Positions 11,674 through 19,573 of a DNA stretch of 64,000 bases are shown one piece after another. The notes below the pieces were generated by a model, which was not told the DNA's origin, ran no database searches, and saw only the letters and a list, made by a program, of their open reading frames with translations. The position numbers were made by a program, and so were the translations under genes. Origin of the DNA: Microvirga sp. (GTDB taxonomy: Bacteria; Pseudomonadota; Alphaproteobacteria; Rhizobiales; Beijerinckiaceae); assembly GCF_014699075.1 (NCBI RefSeq), contig NZ_JACXAB010000021.1, positions 1-64,000 on the forward strand, read 5' to 3'. Numbering within the stretch: the stretch's first letter is position 1; every line of letters starts with the position of its first letter.

Positions 11674-12258
11674 CTAGCCTGACTTCGACCCTGTTCGTCC
11701 CGTTGGGGCCGGCTCGCCGGCTGCTGACGGAGGGGGAGGCGGCGGAAGGCGGTCGAGCCTTTGGGTGAGCTCCTGGACAGCCTTGCTGAGCTCCTGGTTG
11801 GTTTTGACGAGATCCTGGACAGCTCTGCTCAGCTGACCATGCTCATCTTGTTCGATGGGCGCGTCCGGTCCCGCGCCAACACGCAGCGCGACAACCGATC
11901 CCGTCTCAACCAACTCGCCGGCACGTCGGGGTGGATCCTGGCTCAGCACCTGATCCTTCTGTCTCTCGCTGCTGCGGTTTAGGGATACGGATGGGACCAA
12001 GCCGTTACCGGTCAGGGACTTTCGAGCCTCATCTACCGGTTGGCCGACGACATCAGGCACATCGGTGAGTTCGGGGCCAATTGGCCCGGCTCCCGGCGGG
12101 CGGGGTGGCGCCCGCCGGGCGCGTTCCACGGCAACAAGCGCCGGAGCGAGCGCCAGCGGCCCGTTCAGCACGAGCGCGGCCCCGGTCAGGGCGAGCCTCT
12201 TCTGCGGCTCTAAGTCTTTGGTGACGACAGCGGCCGTCAACGGCATCAACGGATCCAT
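11674..12258 (-). CDS. PASTA-domain protein
   Basis: The protein has 194 aa from the ATG at 12258. A longer frame to 12318 overlaps the upstream gene and is less likely. The N-terminus has a hydrophobic stretch around residues 20-45 that may be a membrane anchor. Residues about 65-130 are a PASTA domain (DVPDVVGQPVDEARKSL, then VLSQDPPRRAGELVETGS), which elsewhere binds muropeptides or beta-lactams. The C-terminal part is heptad-like (LVKTNQELSKAVQELTQRL), probably a coiled coil, followed by a Pro run. It sits 16 bp after the 194-aa hypothetical gene in the same operon. It may be a peptidoglycan-sensing or scaffold partner of the lytic enzymes. Confidence 0.7.
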   Translation of the reverse strand: MDPLMPLTAAVVTKDLEPQKRLALTGAALVLNGPLALAPALVAVERARRAPPRPPGAGPIGPELTDVPDVVGQPVDEARKSLTGNGLVPSVSLNRSSERQKDQVLSQDPPRRAGELVETGSVVALRVGAGPDAPIEQDEHGQLSRAVQDLVKTNQELSKAVQELTQRLDRLPPPPPPSAAGEPAPTGRTGSKSG

Positions 12259-12274
12259 GGCACTGTCCTTCAGC

Positions 12275-12859
12275 TCACTTCTTGTTGTCGAAAACGCCGC
12301 TGGCGAACAGCAGGGCACCGATGGCGATCAGGTTGTTGCTGCTGCCGAGCAAGCCGCCGCTTGCGGGCGTCGTCGCCCCGCTTCCGCCCATCAGGTCCGG
12401 TCCAACCAGATGCAACAGCGGCGCCACTTGGCCGAACGTCGTGCCGGCTGGAGCGATGAGCGGGATCAGTGCAGACAGGGTCTGGGTCGTTTTGAGATCC
12501 GCCCGCAGTTTGTCGGTGTCCCTCTTGGCGGTTGCCTGCAGCCGGTTGTTGTCGGCGATGACGGTCCGCACCCGACCGTCGATGGTCTTGATCGCGGTCG
12601 CGTTGGCGGTGACCTGTTGGCGCACACGGGCCAAGGCCGCTTCGAGCTGCGCCTGGGTGACCGGCCCGCTCGGGCCGGATGGGCGCGGACGAAACGCGCT
12701 GGCGCCGGTGGCGGGCTTCACCGGCGGCGGCGTGCGACGGCGACGGCGGCGGGCCTCGGAGTAGAGGCTCTCATCCTCGAGATCCTCCGGCTCCTCGGAA
12801 GGCCACGATTCATCCTCGTATGAGTCGAGATAGCTTTGGTCGGTGTATTCGTAGTTCAT
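12275..12859 (-). CDS. Hypothetical protein of the lytic cluster (acidic N-terminus, coiled coil, hydrophobic C-terminus)
   Basis: This 194-aa protein matches no family I recognise. Residues 1-35 are Tyr/Asp/Glu-rich, followed by a run of Arg (38-43). Residues 65-125 look like a coiled coil (repeated Ala/Leu/Arg heptads). Residues 130-190 are hydrophobic and Gly-rich, possibly one or two membrane segments. The ATG at 12859 overlaps the stop of the zinc-ribbon gene as ATGA, which indicates translational coupling, and GCAGGA lies just upstream. The fused low-complexity plus membrane-like layout suggests a structural or delivery component rather than an enzyme; that is inference. Confidence 0.65.
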   Translation of the reverse strand: MNYEYTDQSYLDSYEDESWPSEEPEDLEDESLYSEARRRRRRTPPPVKPATGASAFRPRPSGPSGPVTQAQLEAALARVRQQVTANATAIKTIDGRVRTVIADNNRLQATAKRDTDKLRADLKTTQTLSALIPLIAPAGTTFGQVAPLLHLVGPDLMGGSGATTPASGGLLGSSNNLIAIGALLFASGVFDNKK

Positions 12860-13485
12860 TGTCCTGCTCCTGCTCCTGCTTTCTTTCCGCTCTGGGGATC
12901 AGCGGCTCGCGCCGGTGCGGCTCCGGGCCAGGGCCGCCGGGGCGGCGCGCGGCGCAGAGCCGCCCTCACGCGCTCGATCGCGGGCCTGACATAGCGGTGG
13001 AATTCGTCGGCCTGCGGCAACCGCGATCCTGGCGCACCAGCGCCGCCGCAGGTCTCGCACAGCAGGTCCTCGCCGAAGCAGGCGGGGCAGGCCCCAAGTG
13101 CGGCGGCGAGGGACGCCAGCCTGTCGCGGCAGGCCTCCACATCGGCGAACAGACGCCGCGCGGTCTCGCTCAGTTCGCTGACCGCCTCGGCCTGCTCGGC
13201 GCGCACTTCCTCGCGGATCTCCTCGCGCAGCTGACCGTCGTGGTTATCCTCGCCCTGCTCCTCAACCAGCTTGAGCAGCAGGCCGAGATGCGGATTCTCC
13301 TCGGTCTGGCCCGCCAGCGCGCTCATGATCACCTTGTGCGGATCCATTGATCCGGAGCGCAGCGCCTCGAGAAATGCTATCGCGCTCGCTCCAGGGGCGA
13401 CATCTTCACCCTTAAATGGCTCGTGCTCATTGGTGCCGGCTGCTTCGTTGCCAGCCATGTCAATGGTGTCGGCGTCATCGGGCAT
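12856..13485 (-). CDS. Hypothetical protein with CxxC zinc-ribbon motif
   Basis: I place the start at the ATG at 13485 (209 aa), because the frame further upstream translates the neighbouring gene's shadow and is Thr/Ser/Arg junk. The central part (residues 60-115) is acidic and helical. A DnaJ-like cysteine cluster, CPACFGEDLLCETCGG, lies near residues 135-150 and would bind one zinc. The C-terminus is Arg/Pro/Ala-rich. The gene overlaps its upstream neighbour by 11 bp and its downstream neighbour by ATGA. The zinc ribbon suggests a chaperone or adaptor role, but no family is identified. Confidence 0.65.
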   Translation of the reverse strand: MPDDADTIDMAGNEAAGTNEHEPFKGEDVAPGASAIAFLEALRSGSMDPHKVIMSALAGQTEENPHLGLLLKLVEEQGEDNHDGQLREEIREEVRAEQAEAVSELSETARRLFADVEACRDRLASLAAALGACPACFGEDLLCETCGGAGAPGSRLPQADEFHRYVRPAIERVRAALRRAPPRRPWPGAAPARAADPQSGKKAGAGAGQ

Positions 13486-14605
13486 AGTGCAGATCCTCTT
13501 GCGACAGCGCATAGTCGATGTCCTCGACGTCGGCGAGGTCGAGCGCGTCGTAGTATTCGTCGTCAGCCCCGTATCCTTCGTCAGCGTCGGCGAAGTCCGC
13601 CTCACTGTCGTCGACCTCGTCATGATCGACGCTGTCCATAGCCTCGACCAGTCGTTCAGACTGCGCCTCGTTGAGCATGTCCCACAGCCGGGCCGCGCGG
13701 CTGCTGGGTAAGGCGGGATCGCCGACGAAGCCGCCAGCGCCATCGCTCATGAACTCTATCGCGGCAGATTCAGCCTCGCCTTCTGTTTCGATATCAGCGG
13801 CTTCTGTCGCCATCTGCTGGACAAGGTGCGACAGCAGCTGGGCAAAGCCTCCGGTCGGAACCGGCGTTTGCGCCGATCCGACCGAGATCGCGGACCGCCC
13901 CAGAGGACCGAGGCGCATCGCGGCAAGCGCCTGCTGGACCTCCGGCCGCTGAAGCGTACTGGCGAACTGATTGGCCGCGCGGTTGCCGCCGAACAGCCCG
14001 CCCACAGCGGCTGCGGCCTGGGGGGAGGTCAGTAAACCTGCAATCTGTCCTAGCGCGGGAATGCCTCCGGCCCGTCCGGCACCTGGAGTAGCTGTTCGGA
14101 CCGACCTGCCTCCCTTGCCGGCGGCCGCCCCGCCAAGCCCGCTCAAGGTCGAACCAAGGGCGGCGCCAGCCTGCCCCATCGGTGTGAACTGGCCGGCAAG
14201 GGATGTGACGCCGCTGAGGGCGCCGCCGACCTGGCGCGCGGCGCCTTTCCCGTAGCGGCTCAGCCCCGCGCCGGCGCCTCCGACGGCGGCGCCGGCGATG
14301 ATCCCTGGCAGCCCGGCGGCTGAACCCGCCATGGCGCCTTGCAGAACCCCTCCACCAATGTGGGCGACAGCCGGCGCCGCTTTTTGGGCGAACTTACTGA
14401 TGTCGCGTGCGGCCGAGGAGAACATCCGGCCAATGCCATCGAATGCTCCTTCGAGATCCTGTTCGATGGACTCCGCGGTGCCTTCCCCGAGCGTCGCGTC
14501 GATGCGCGCGCGCAGCTCGTGTGCCGGCAAACCTGAAAGCGAGGGCTGGACCACCTGGCGCAGATATGGATAGGCCCCTGGATCCAGAGATTCGTATGCG
14601 GTCAT
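13475..14605 (-). CDS. Gly/Ala-rich hypothetical protein of the lytic cluster
   Basis: This 376-aa protein has no recognised family. Residues 60-240 are rich in Gly and Ala with GxxxG-like stretches such as GIIAGAAVGGAGAGL, resembling the membrane-active or glycine-zipper segments of bacteriocins and pore formers. The C-terminal 60 residues are very acidic (Asp/Glu/Tyr) and match the acidic segments of the neighbouring 194-aa and 2063-aa proteins in style. Its ATG overlaps the stop of the upstream 80-aa ORF as ATGA. The role is unknown; a membrane-inserting component is the reading I favour from composition alone. Confidence 0.7.
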   Translation of the reverse strand: MTAYESLDPGAYPYLRQVVQPSLSGLPAHELRARIDATLGEGTAESIEQDLEGAFDGIGRMFSSAARDISKFAQKAAPAVAHIGGGVLQGAMAGSAAGLPGIIAGAAVGGAGAGLSRYGKGAARQVGGALSGVTSLAGQFTPMGQAGAALGSTLSGLGGAAAGKGGRSVRTATPGAGRAGGIPALGQIAGLLTSPQAAAAVGGLFGGNRAANQFASTLQRPEVQQALAAMRLGPLGRSAISVGSAQTPVPTGGFAQLLSHLVQQMATEAADIETEGEAESAAIEFMSDGAGGFVGDPALPSSRAARLWDMLNEAQSERLVEAMDSVDHDEVDDSEADFADADEGYGADDEYYDALDLADVEDIDYALSQEDLHYAR

Positions 14606-14844
14606 GCTCTGCTCCTGGCAACGACGGTTTCAACCGAGAGTGAGGCCAGCGGATCGACTGTTGGCCGGGCTCGGGCAATGTTGGACGATGAGTGGCTGAA
14701 TGCCGGCCAAACGACCCGTCGTCCCACGCATAGCATGACGCTCTGCCCCGAGAGCGAGCCTGCCACTCCCGTGCCACCCTCAGATGATGGCTCTCCCGGA
14801 TAAGAGATGCGCGGCATCTGATTGGGTTGCGGTTTCGTGGTCAT
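14602..14844 (-). CDS. Small hypothetical ORF at the head of the lytic cluster
   Basis: The ORF encodes 80 aa from the ATG at 14844, with GAAGGA 8 bases upstream; ATG at 14850 is an alternative with worse spacing. The product is Ser/Pro/Gly-rich with no recognisable domain. The main support is the ATGA overlap of its stop with the start of the 376-aa gene, the same coupling seen further down the cluster. It is the first candidate gene of the operon, so the promoter should lie upstream of 14845. Confidence 0.45.
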   Translation of the reverse strand: MTTKPQPNQMPRISYPGEPSSEGGTGVAGSLSGQSVMLCVGRRVVWPAFSHSSSNIARARPTVDPLASLSVETVVARSRA

Positions 14845-15369
14845 CCACATCGTCCTTCGGTCACACCAGACCTGCAATGGACCCATGCTGCACGATCCGA
14901 GCCACTGCATCATCACCGCAGGCTCACCGGATCGTCACGGTCGTCGCATCAGGATTCATACCCGCGGGCATGCAGCCGGTGGACCCATTGCGCATGTGCG
15001 ATCCACGGCATGTGCAATGGCGCCGAAGATGCGTCGCCGTTCCGACTGCGCTCGCAGATCGCGCTGCGACTGCCGCGATGCGCGCGGACGGTCGACAGCA
15101 GCCATCGCGCAACAATGCGGCAGCTCTATTCCGGACATCGCCCATCTGCGTCCTAATAATGCCATGTGCAGCACCGTCGCGTCCGATCCGAAGACTGCGA
15201 TTGGTTGCACCTCTCGTGATCGCGCAACGTAACGGACCTGCAGGCCGTCGCATTCACTGGGAAGTATCGGCGCCGTCAAAGATCGGGCCCACACCTGATG
15301 GGACAAGTGGCACAGCACGCGAGATGATTAGCGCACCGGGGTGACCATACGCTGGCATTTGATGAAGGA
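14845..15369. other. Probable control region of the lytic cluster; no convincing gene
   Basis: Overlapping open frames on both strands here read as low-complexity Arg/Ser/Ala translations with no start signal or family, so I call none. The stretch separates the lytic cluster (leaving to the left) from the SARP-type regulator (to the right), and should contain the operon promoter. I cannot place -35 or -10 boxes with confidence. Confidence 0.4.
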
Positions 15370-15614
15370 TCACCATTCCAGCTGCGATGACCAGCATGGG
15401 TCTAGGTCATTCAGACCAGAGTGGAAGGCATGGCAGTAGAGCATCAGATCCGAAGCGCGCCCATCGGCGAAGATGGCGAGCTGTTCTGCGGTGGTGACGG
15501 CTGTGATACCCGCCATTAGCCGGAGCGATAGATCCTCGTGACTCGCGCGAGTTGAAACGCCCAGCCTGTCGCCATCGCTTAGCGAGGGAAAGGAGACAGT
15601 TCCTCAAGAGCCAT
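15370..15614 (-). pseudogene. Possible frameshifted small gene
   Basis: A minus-strand frame from the ATG at 15614 reads MALEELSPFP and then stops at a TAA. Shifting by one base after about codon 8 gives a continuous, protein-like translation to the stop at 15370, including TAEQLAIFADGRASDLMLY and CHAFHSGLNDLDP. This could be a decayed small gene or a chance open frame. No family is recognised. Confidence 0.25.
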
Positions 15615-15630
15615 CGGGCACCATGGCCCG

Positions 15631-15867
15631 ATGAATGGGGAACACAGCAAAAACAAGCAAGCGCGGATTGACGACCGCCATCTGTTCAGGATCGTTGCTT
15701 GGCTAGAGCAGACGTCCCCTCCCCATTGGCGTGGTTGGGTATGGCACATTGACCCGCATGCCCAAGTTGTCCTGAAGCAAAGTCCCTTTGATGGCATCGA
15801 GGCGGCTTTCGACATCATTCGAGATCGCCTCAGCGCCAAGCCGCTGCCAAGGGACGATGACGAATGA
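15631..15867 (+). CDS. Small hypothetical protein
   Basis: This 78-aa ORF translates plausibly (HLFRIVAWLEQTSPPHWRGW, then DGIEAAFDIIRDRLS), with aromatic and helical segments rather than shadow-like composition. No good ribosome binding site is visible. It lies in the gap between the lytic cluster and the SARP-type regulator. Positions 15868-16178 hold nothing I can identify. Confidence 0.4.
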   Translation: MNGEHSKNKQARIDDRHLFRIVAWLEQTSPPHWRGWVWHIDPHAQVVLKQSPFDGIEAAFDIIRDRLSAKPLPRDDDE

Positions 15868-16178
15868 CCGAATGCGGGTCCGGCTGTCATGCCTCTCCCA
15901 GGGGGCCAGACCTCCGACCGGGCTATGCCCATCCCTTGTGGCGGGCTTCTGAGTCTCGGCCCTCATGCAGGCGGCAATCGGCAGTCGTGATGGAATGGTG
16001 ATCGGCGCGTGACAGGTCCGCGGCAAGAATTGCGTGCTAAGAGGACTGAGGTCGCAGCAGGGACAAAGGGCCGAGCACCAAGAATCAAGGCCGGACTTCC
16101 GTATCCATGGGATCGGACAGGCTTGCGCCTCACCTCGAAATAGCGGATTATCGGGGGTGACAAAGGCGGGCTGAGGCC

Positions 16179-17015
16179 ATGCTCAACGTAACCATGCTGG
16201 GTGGCGTATCCTTTGTTCTCGACGGCATTCGCATCAAGAACGAGCTCGGGCAGAGCGGGCGGCGCTTGGCCTGCTATCTTCTGGCCTTCCCCGGCCGAAC
16301 GCACAGGCGAGAGAAGCTTGCCGACCTCTTCTGGGAGGATCTCGAGCCGGACAATGCTCGTGCGGCGCTCAACACAGCCATCTGGCGGTTGCGCAAGCTG
16401 CTCGGATCGGGCGCCAAGGAGAGTGCCACCCGGCAGCTTGTAACAACGTCCGACGAGGTGATCTTGGAGCCTTGCGAGGCGATCTCCGTGGATCTTCACA
16501 CCTTCTTGGAGCGGTTGAAAGAATCAAAGGAGCTGGCGACCGCCGGCGATGCTATCGGAACGCACCTGGCGCTGCAATCTGCTGTCGATGGTTACGGCGG
16601 ACCGTTTCTCGATGGTGACGACGATGATTGGATCGTGCTGGAGCGCGAGCGGCTGCAGTGCCTCTATATGCGCGCGCTCCTGGAATTGATGAATGGTGCA
16701 GCGCGCGACAAACGCTACGAGGATGCCCTCGACTACGGCCGTACGATCCTCGGCCAGGATTCCCTCAGGGAGAGTGTGCACCGGAGCATGATGCTGTTGC
16801 TCGTGATGAATGGACAGCGCGCCGAAGCGATACACCACTATGGGCGGTGCAAAAGGCTTCTCTCTCAAGAGCTGAGCATCGATCCCATGCCGGAGACGAT
16901 GCAGCTTGCGGAGCTGATCCGCAGCTCCGAGATTTATGCCAAGTTGGGCGAGTTGATCGAGACCCAGTTCGTCGAACCTGCCCGACTGAGCCGAGGTGGT
17001 GTCATGTCATACTGA
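16179..17015 (+). CDS. SARP/BTAD-type transcriptional regulator
   Basis: This 278-aa protein has an N-terminal OmpR-like winged helix (residues 1-95: LGGVSFVLDG, then LADLFWEDLEPDNARAALNTAIWRLRK) and a bacterial transcriptional activator domain of TPR-like helices (about 100-250, ending in QELSIDPMPETMQL). Proteins of this class activate secondary-metabolite and stress genes in actinobacteria, and related forms occur in rhizobia. There is no NB-ARC or kinase domain, so any trigger is not evident. It is divergent from the lytic cluster across about 1.3 kb and is the only regulator near it, so it is the obvious candidate activator. That link is inference. Confidence 0.8.
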   Translation: MLNVTMLGGVSFVLDGIRIKNELGQSGRRLACYLLAFPGRTHRREKLADLFWEDLEPDNARAALNTAIWRLRKLLGSGAKESATRQLVTTSDEVILEPCEAISVDLHTFLERLKESKELATAGDAIGTHLALQSAVDGYGGPFLDGDDDDWIVLERERLQCLYMRALLELMNGAARDKRYEDALDYGRTILGQDSLRESVHRSMMLLLVMNGQRAEAIHHYGRCKRLLSQELSIDPMPETMQLAELIRSSEIYAKLGELIETQFVEPARLSRGGVMSY

Positions 17016-17312
17016 CAAGGGCGCCATATCGCCGAGACGGCACCTGTCGGTGTTCTCGAACCCACGAAGGCGAGTTGCAGGAGGGCCACTCCGGCGACCG
17101 TCCCGGCCATCTCAATGAAGCGCACACCGTTATTATAAACCAAACACAGCAACTTTCGAGAGAAGGTTGATCCCGCCGGCATTTGTTCGGCGCATCTCGC
17201 GTCCAATGGCGAAGCGAAACACCGCTGAATTGTCCGGAGTAGTACTTCTCGGGGCGGATCCGTCGCAAATCCAGGGCAGGGGCGAGAAAATAGCAGGTGC
17301 ATTGTGAGCCGC

Positions 17313-17545
17313 TTATGCGGCGAGCAAATTAAACTGCTCAGCAAGTGGCGGTCGCCGATTGCCGGCGTACTTCGCCCGTCCTTTCCTCATCATGTGCACC
17401 ATTTCGACGCCACCTAAGATCGCGCGGGCGCTACCCACCGACTTGAAGCCGAGCATTGGCCGAATCCGCCGTTTGATGGCCCGATGATTCTGCTCAATCC
17501 GGTTGTTTAAGTAGTTTCCGCCAGTTCTCAGATCCTGGCCTCAAT
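17313..17545 (-). pseudogene. IS6-family transposase remnant (C-terminal part)
   Basis: The minus-strand translation reads GGNYLNNRIEQNHRAIKRRI, then PMLGFKSVGSARAILGGVEM and HMMRKGRAKY, ending at the TAA at 17313-17315. This is the catalytic-Glu region and C-terminus of an IS6-family (IS240-like) transposase. An in-frame TGA lies about 25 bases upstream of the GGN start, and the N-terminal two thirds are missing. It differs clearly from the intact transposase at 19628-20326, so a third IS6-type element once inserted here. Positions 17016-17312 hold no gene I can support. Confidence 0.7.
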
Positions 17546-17743
17546 CGGCTCTTGCCGAGAACCACTCATCATTCTCGAAGCGGGGAAGCTCATCTGACAG
17601 GTGAGGCAAGCTTGGCCTTGCGTGCACTAGAGGTAGTCATTCTGGTGTGGTTGAGCACCCATCTGTAAATATTCGAGCAGTGTCTGCTTTGCGATTACTG
17701 AACAATTGAGTAGATTCTTTTGCTCAGTCTGGAGGATACGAAT

Positions 17744-18970
17744 ATGGCCGATCGATCCTGTGCCGTTTACTTCCTCAACCACACACCGTTCCAACTCCGA
17801 CGTCGAAGCTTTGAGCTTGAGACTGGGCATTGGGAGGTGGAGCCGCCTGAGACGATTGATGTCAAACCGAAGACCGCCCATCAGCCGAATGTCTTTGCTT
17901 GGAAGTCGGCTGCGCCTTGGGCGAATCCGTTTCGCGGCACTCAGGGGTTCGTTGAGTATACCATTCAGGACAGGATCGAAAATGTGTTCCTTGAAGTGAA
18001 GGATGAGCGTGGTTTCATCTCTAATCGCCGTGGGACCAGCGGTTGCATCAGGATTGATTTCGGCAGTCCTTTTACGGGCGCGCCCTGGTGCAATGTATCT
18101 CTCAGGGCGTGCGGCGACGTTCTCGGCTCCGATGATCCGTCGCCATTCTACTTCGTAAACACTGGGCTAGTAGGACGAGGAGACAGCAACTTCTGGAAGG
18201 AGTTGGCTGAGGTGCTGCCCGTGGGGCCTATGGCGATTTTGACGTCCTGGCTGGCATCCCCTGCTCACCACCCCGTCTTTGCGAACCGCTTTCAGATGCT
18301 GGTTGGTGTTGATGACAAGCGTGATCAGGTAGCCAGCCATGGTGTTGGCCTTACCGTTGACGATCCAAGGCCACGCTACCTTGAACTGAAGCCTATTCGC
18401 GGGGGCGGGGAGGCACCTTGGTCCGGGCGGTGGCAATCCTTCCTGCCAGATGGCATAACGGATGTGGACTTGGAGATCAGACGGCAAGCAGACGGCATGT
18501 TCGTCGTCGATGTAACAGACAACACCCACTCGGTGCGTCAGGCCTTCACCAGTATCCCAGTCACATTGGCCCCAATTATCGATTATGCGGGCAATGTACG
18601 ACGCGCACCTTCTCCGGTTGTCGCCCCGAACCGTCCACTCCCACCCCGTTTGGACCAAGTTGCGCCCCCGGCGCAGGAAGAAAGTGGCGTCGGCACACTG
18701 AACAGACTTCGGATCAAGCCAGGTCGACTGTCTCGGGTTCAAGTGGATGCTTCGGTTGCTCAAAGACGTGGCGAGATGAGCTCGCCAGAGGTCGTAATCC
18801 GCCAGATCGACACCCTGCAGGTTAACGACCATCTCGCCCTGCATCTCTATGGACTGGCCGATCTGGAGGGAGGCGGCACCATTCGGGGCCATGCAGTTCA
18901 GTATGTTGAGACCCTTTCGGGGGAGGTTGTTTCGAACCTCATGTTGAGGCAGTCGACTGCTATTCGGTGA
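17744..18970 (+). CDS. Aegerolysin-like N-terminal domain protein
   Basis: I use the ATG at 17744, which has GGAGG 8 bases upstream, giving 408 aa. Residues 5-135 follow the pattern of aegerolysin and crystal-protein-ET79-like domains: FLNHTPFQLRRRSFELETGH, W-x3-PPETI, a Trp in the middle, NPFRGTQGFVEYTI, and later SPFTGAPWCNV. Family members are small secreted beta-sandwich proteins that bind membrane lipids and, with a partner, form pores. The remaining 270 residues match nothing I know. There is no signal peptide. It sits beyond the SARP regulator and next to the lytic cluster. The family call rests on the pattern alone and is moderately certain. Confidence 0.5.
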   Translation: MADRSCAVYFLNHTPFQLRRRSFELETGHWEVEPPETIDVKPKTAHQPNVFAWKSAAPWANPFRGTQGFVEYTIQDRIENVFLEVKDERGFISNRRGTSGCIRIDFGSPFTGAPWCNVSLRACGDVLGSDDPSPFYFVNTGLVGRGDSNFWKELAEVLPVGPMAILTSWLASPAHHPVFANRFQMLVGVDDKRDQVASHGVGLTVDDPRPRYLELKPIRGGGEAPWSGRWQSFLPDGITDVDLEIRRQADGMFVVDVTDNTHSVRQAFTSIPVTLAPIIDYAGNVRRAPSPVVAPNRPLPPRLDQVAPPAQEESGVGTLNRLRIKPGRLSRVQVDASVAQRRGEMSSPEVVIRQIDTLQVNDHLALHLYGLADLEGGGTIRGHAVQYVETLSGEVVSNLMLRQSTAIR

Positions 18971-18999
18971 TCCGCCCGCGGACTATTGGTCGGTAAGCC

Positions 19000-19320
19000 T
19001 CAATCGGCCCGTGCGGAGAAACGGTCCAGGGCTGTGATCCGGCGCACTGGCGGATCGACCAGGCCCAGATAGATTTCCGACTGCAGGAAGGCGATTTCCT
19101 CCCGGAGCTTCTCCGCGGGAACGTCGATCCACCACGCTTTCCGCGACCCATCGGATCCGTCGTATCAGCGGTAGGATCGGGCTTTGAGAAGCTCCTTGCG
19201 TTTATAGGGCGTGTTCGGCGCCTTGATGCGGCAGGTGATCGCTCTGGAGGCTTGCAGCAAGTAGGAGATCGGGGATCGCCCCGATGTGCGACGGCGAGGC
19301 CACGGTGCTTGTCGGTAGAC
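19000..19320 (-). pseudogene. Decayed 3'-5' exonuclease (DnaQ-like) C-terminal fragment
   Basis: The minus-strand translation is LLQASRAITCRIKAPNTPYK, RKELLKARSYR, stop, then YDGSDGSRKAWWIDVPAEKL, REEIAFLQSEIY and a stop at 19000-19002. This resembles the C-terminal part of DNA polymerase III epsilon-like exonucleases, which end in a KARGYRW...KAWW...EIY pattern. The in-frame TGA stands where Trp is expected (RYRW). The catalytic N-terminus is missing, so the copy is dead. Positions 19323-19573, between it and the IS6 element, hold no gene I can support. Confidence 0.5.
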
Positions 19321-19573
19321 ATCGCTGATTTCCTCTTTTCGGGGGCTTGATTGAAAGGATCTCAAGAACGGCTGCGGCACAGAAACCCTGGGAAAAGGTG
19401 GGCCGGCGGTACAAAAGAAGAACATAAACTGCTATCAATGGGGCGATGCTGCTTGCTTGCGTTCAGCCGTGAAAGCGATGTTGGGCACCAATTTTGAACC
19501 TACTCCAGATGCACCGCCGGAAGCCCAAAACCCGGGCGAGGGCGCTGTGCGTGCCGAACGCCGCATCGTCCAT

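Noticed and set aside
12856..13743. Longer version of the zinc-ribbon gene starting at 13743
   Set aside because: The first 86 codons are Thr/Ser/Arg-rich shadow of the overlapping 376-aa gene. The ATG at 13485 gives the sensible overlap.
1510..14844. Prophage or contractile injection system as the identity of the lytic cluster
   Set aside because: No sheath, tube, baseplate, spike, AAA-ATPase, capsid or terminase gene is present in the window. The idea remains open only for DNA outside the left edge.
14924..15318. Open frames of about 110-120 codons on both strands
   Set aside because: Low-complexity translations, no start signal and no neighbour coupling; more likely a control region.
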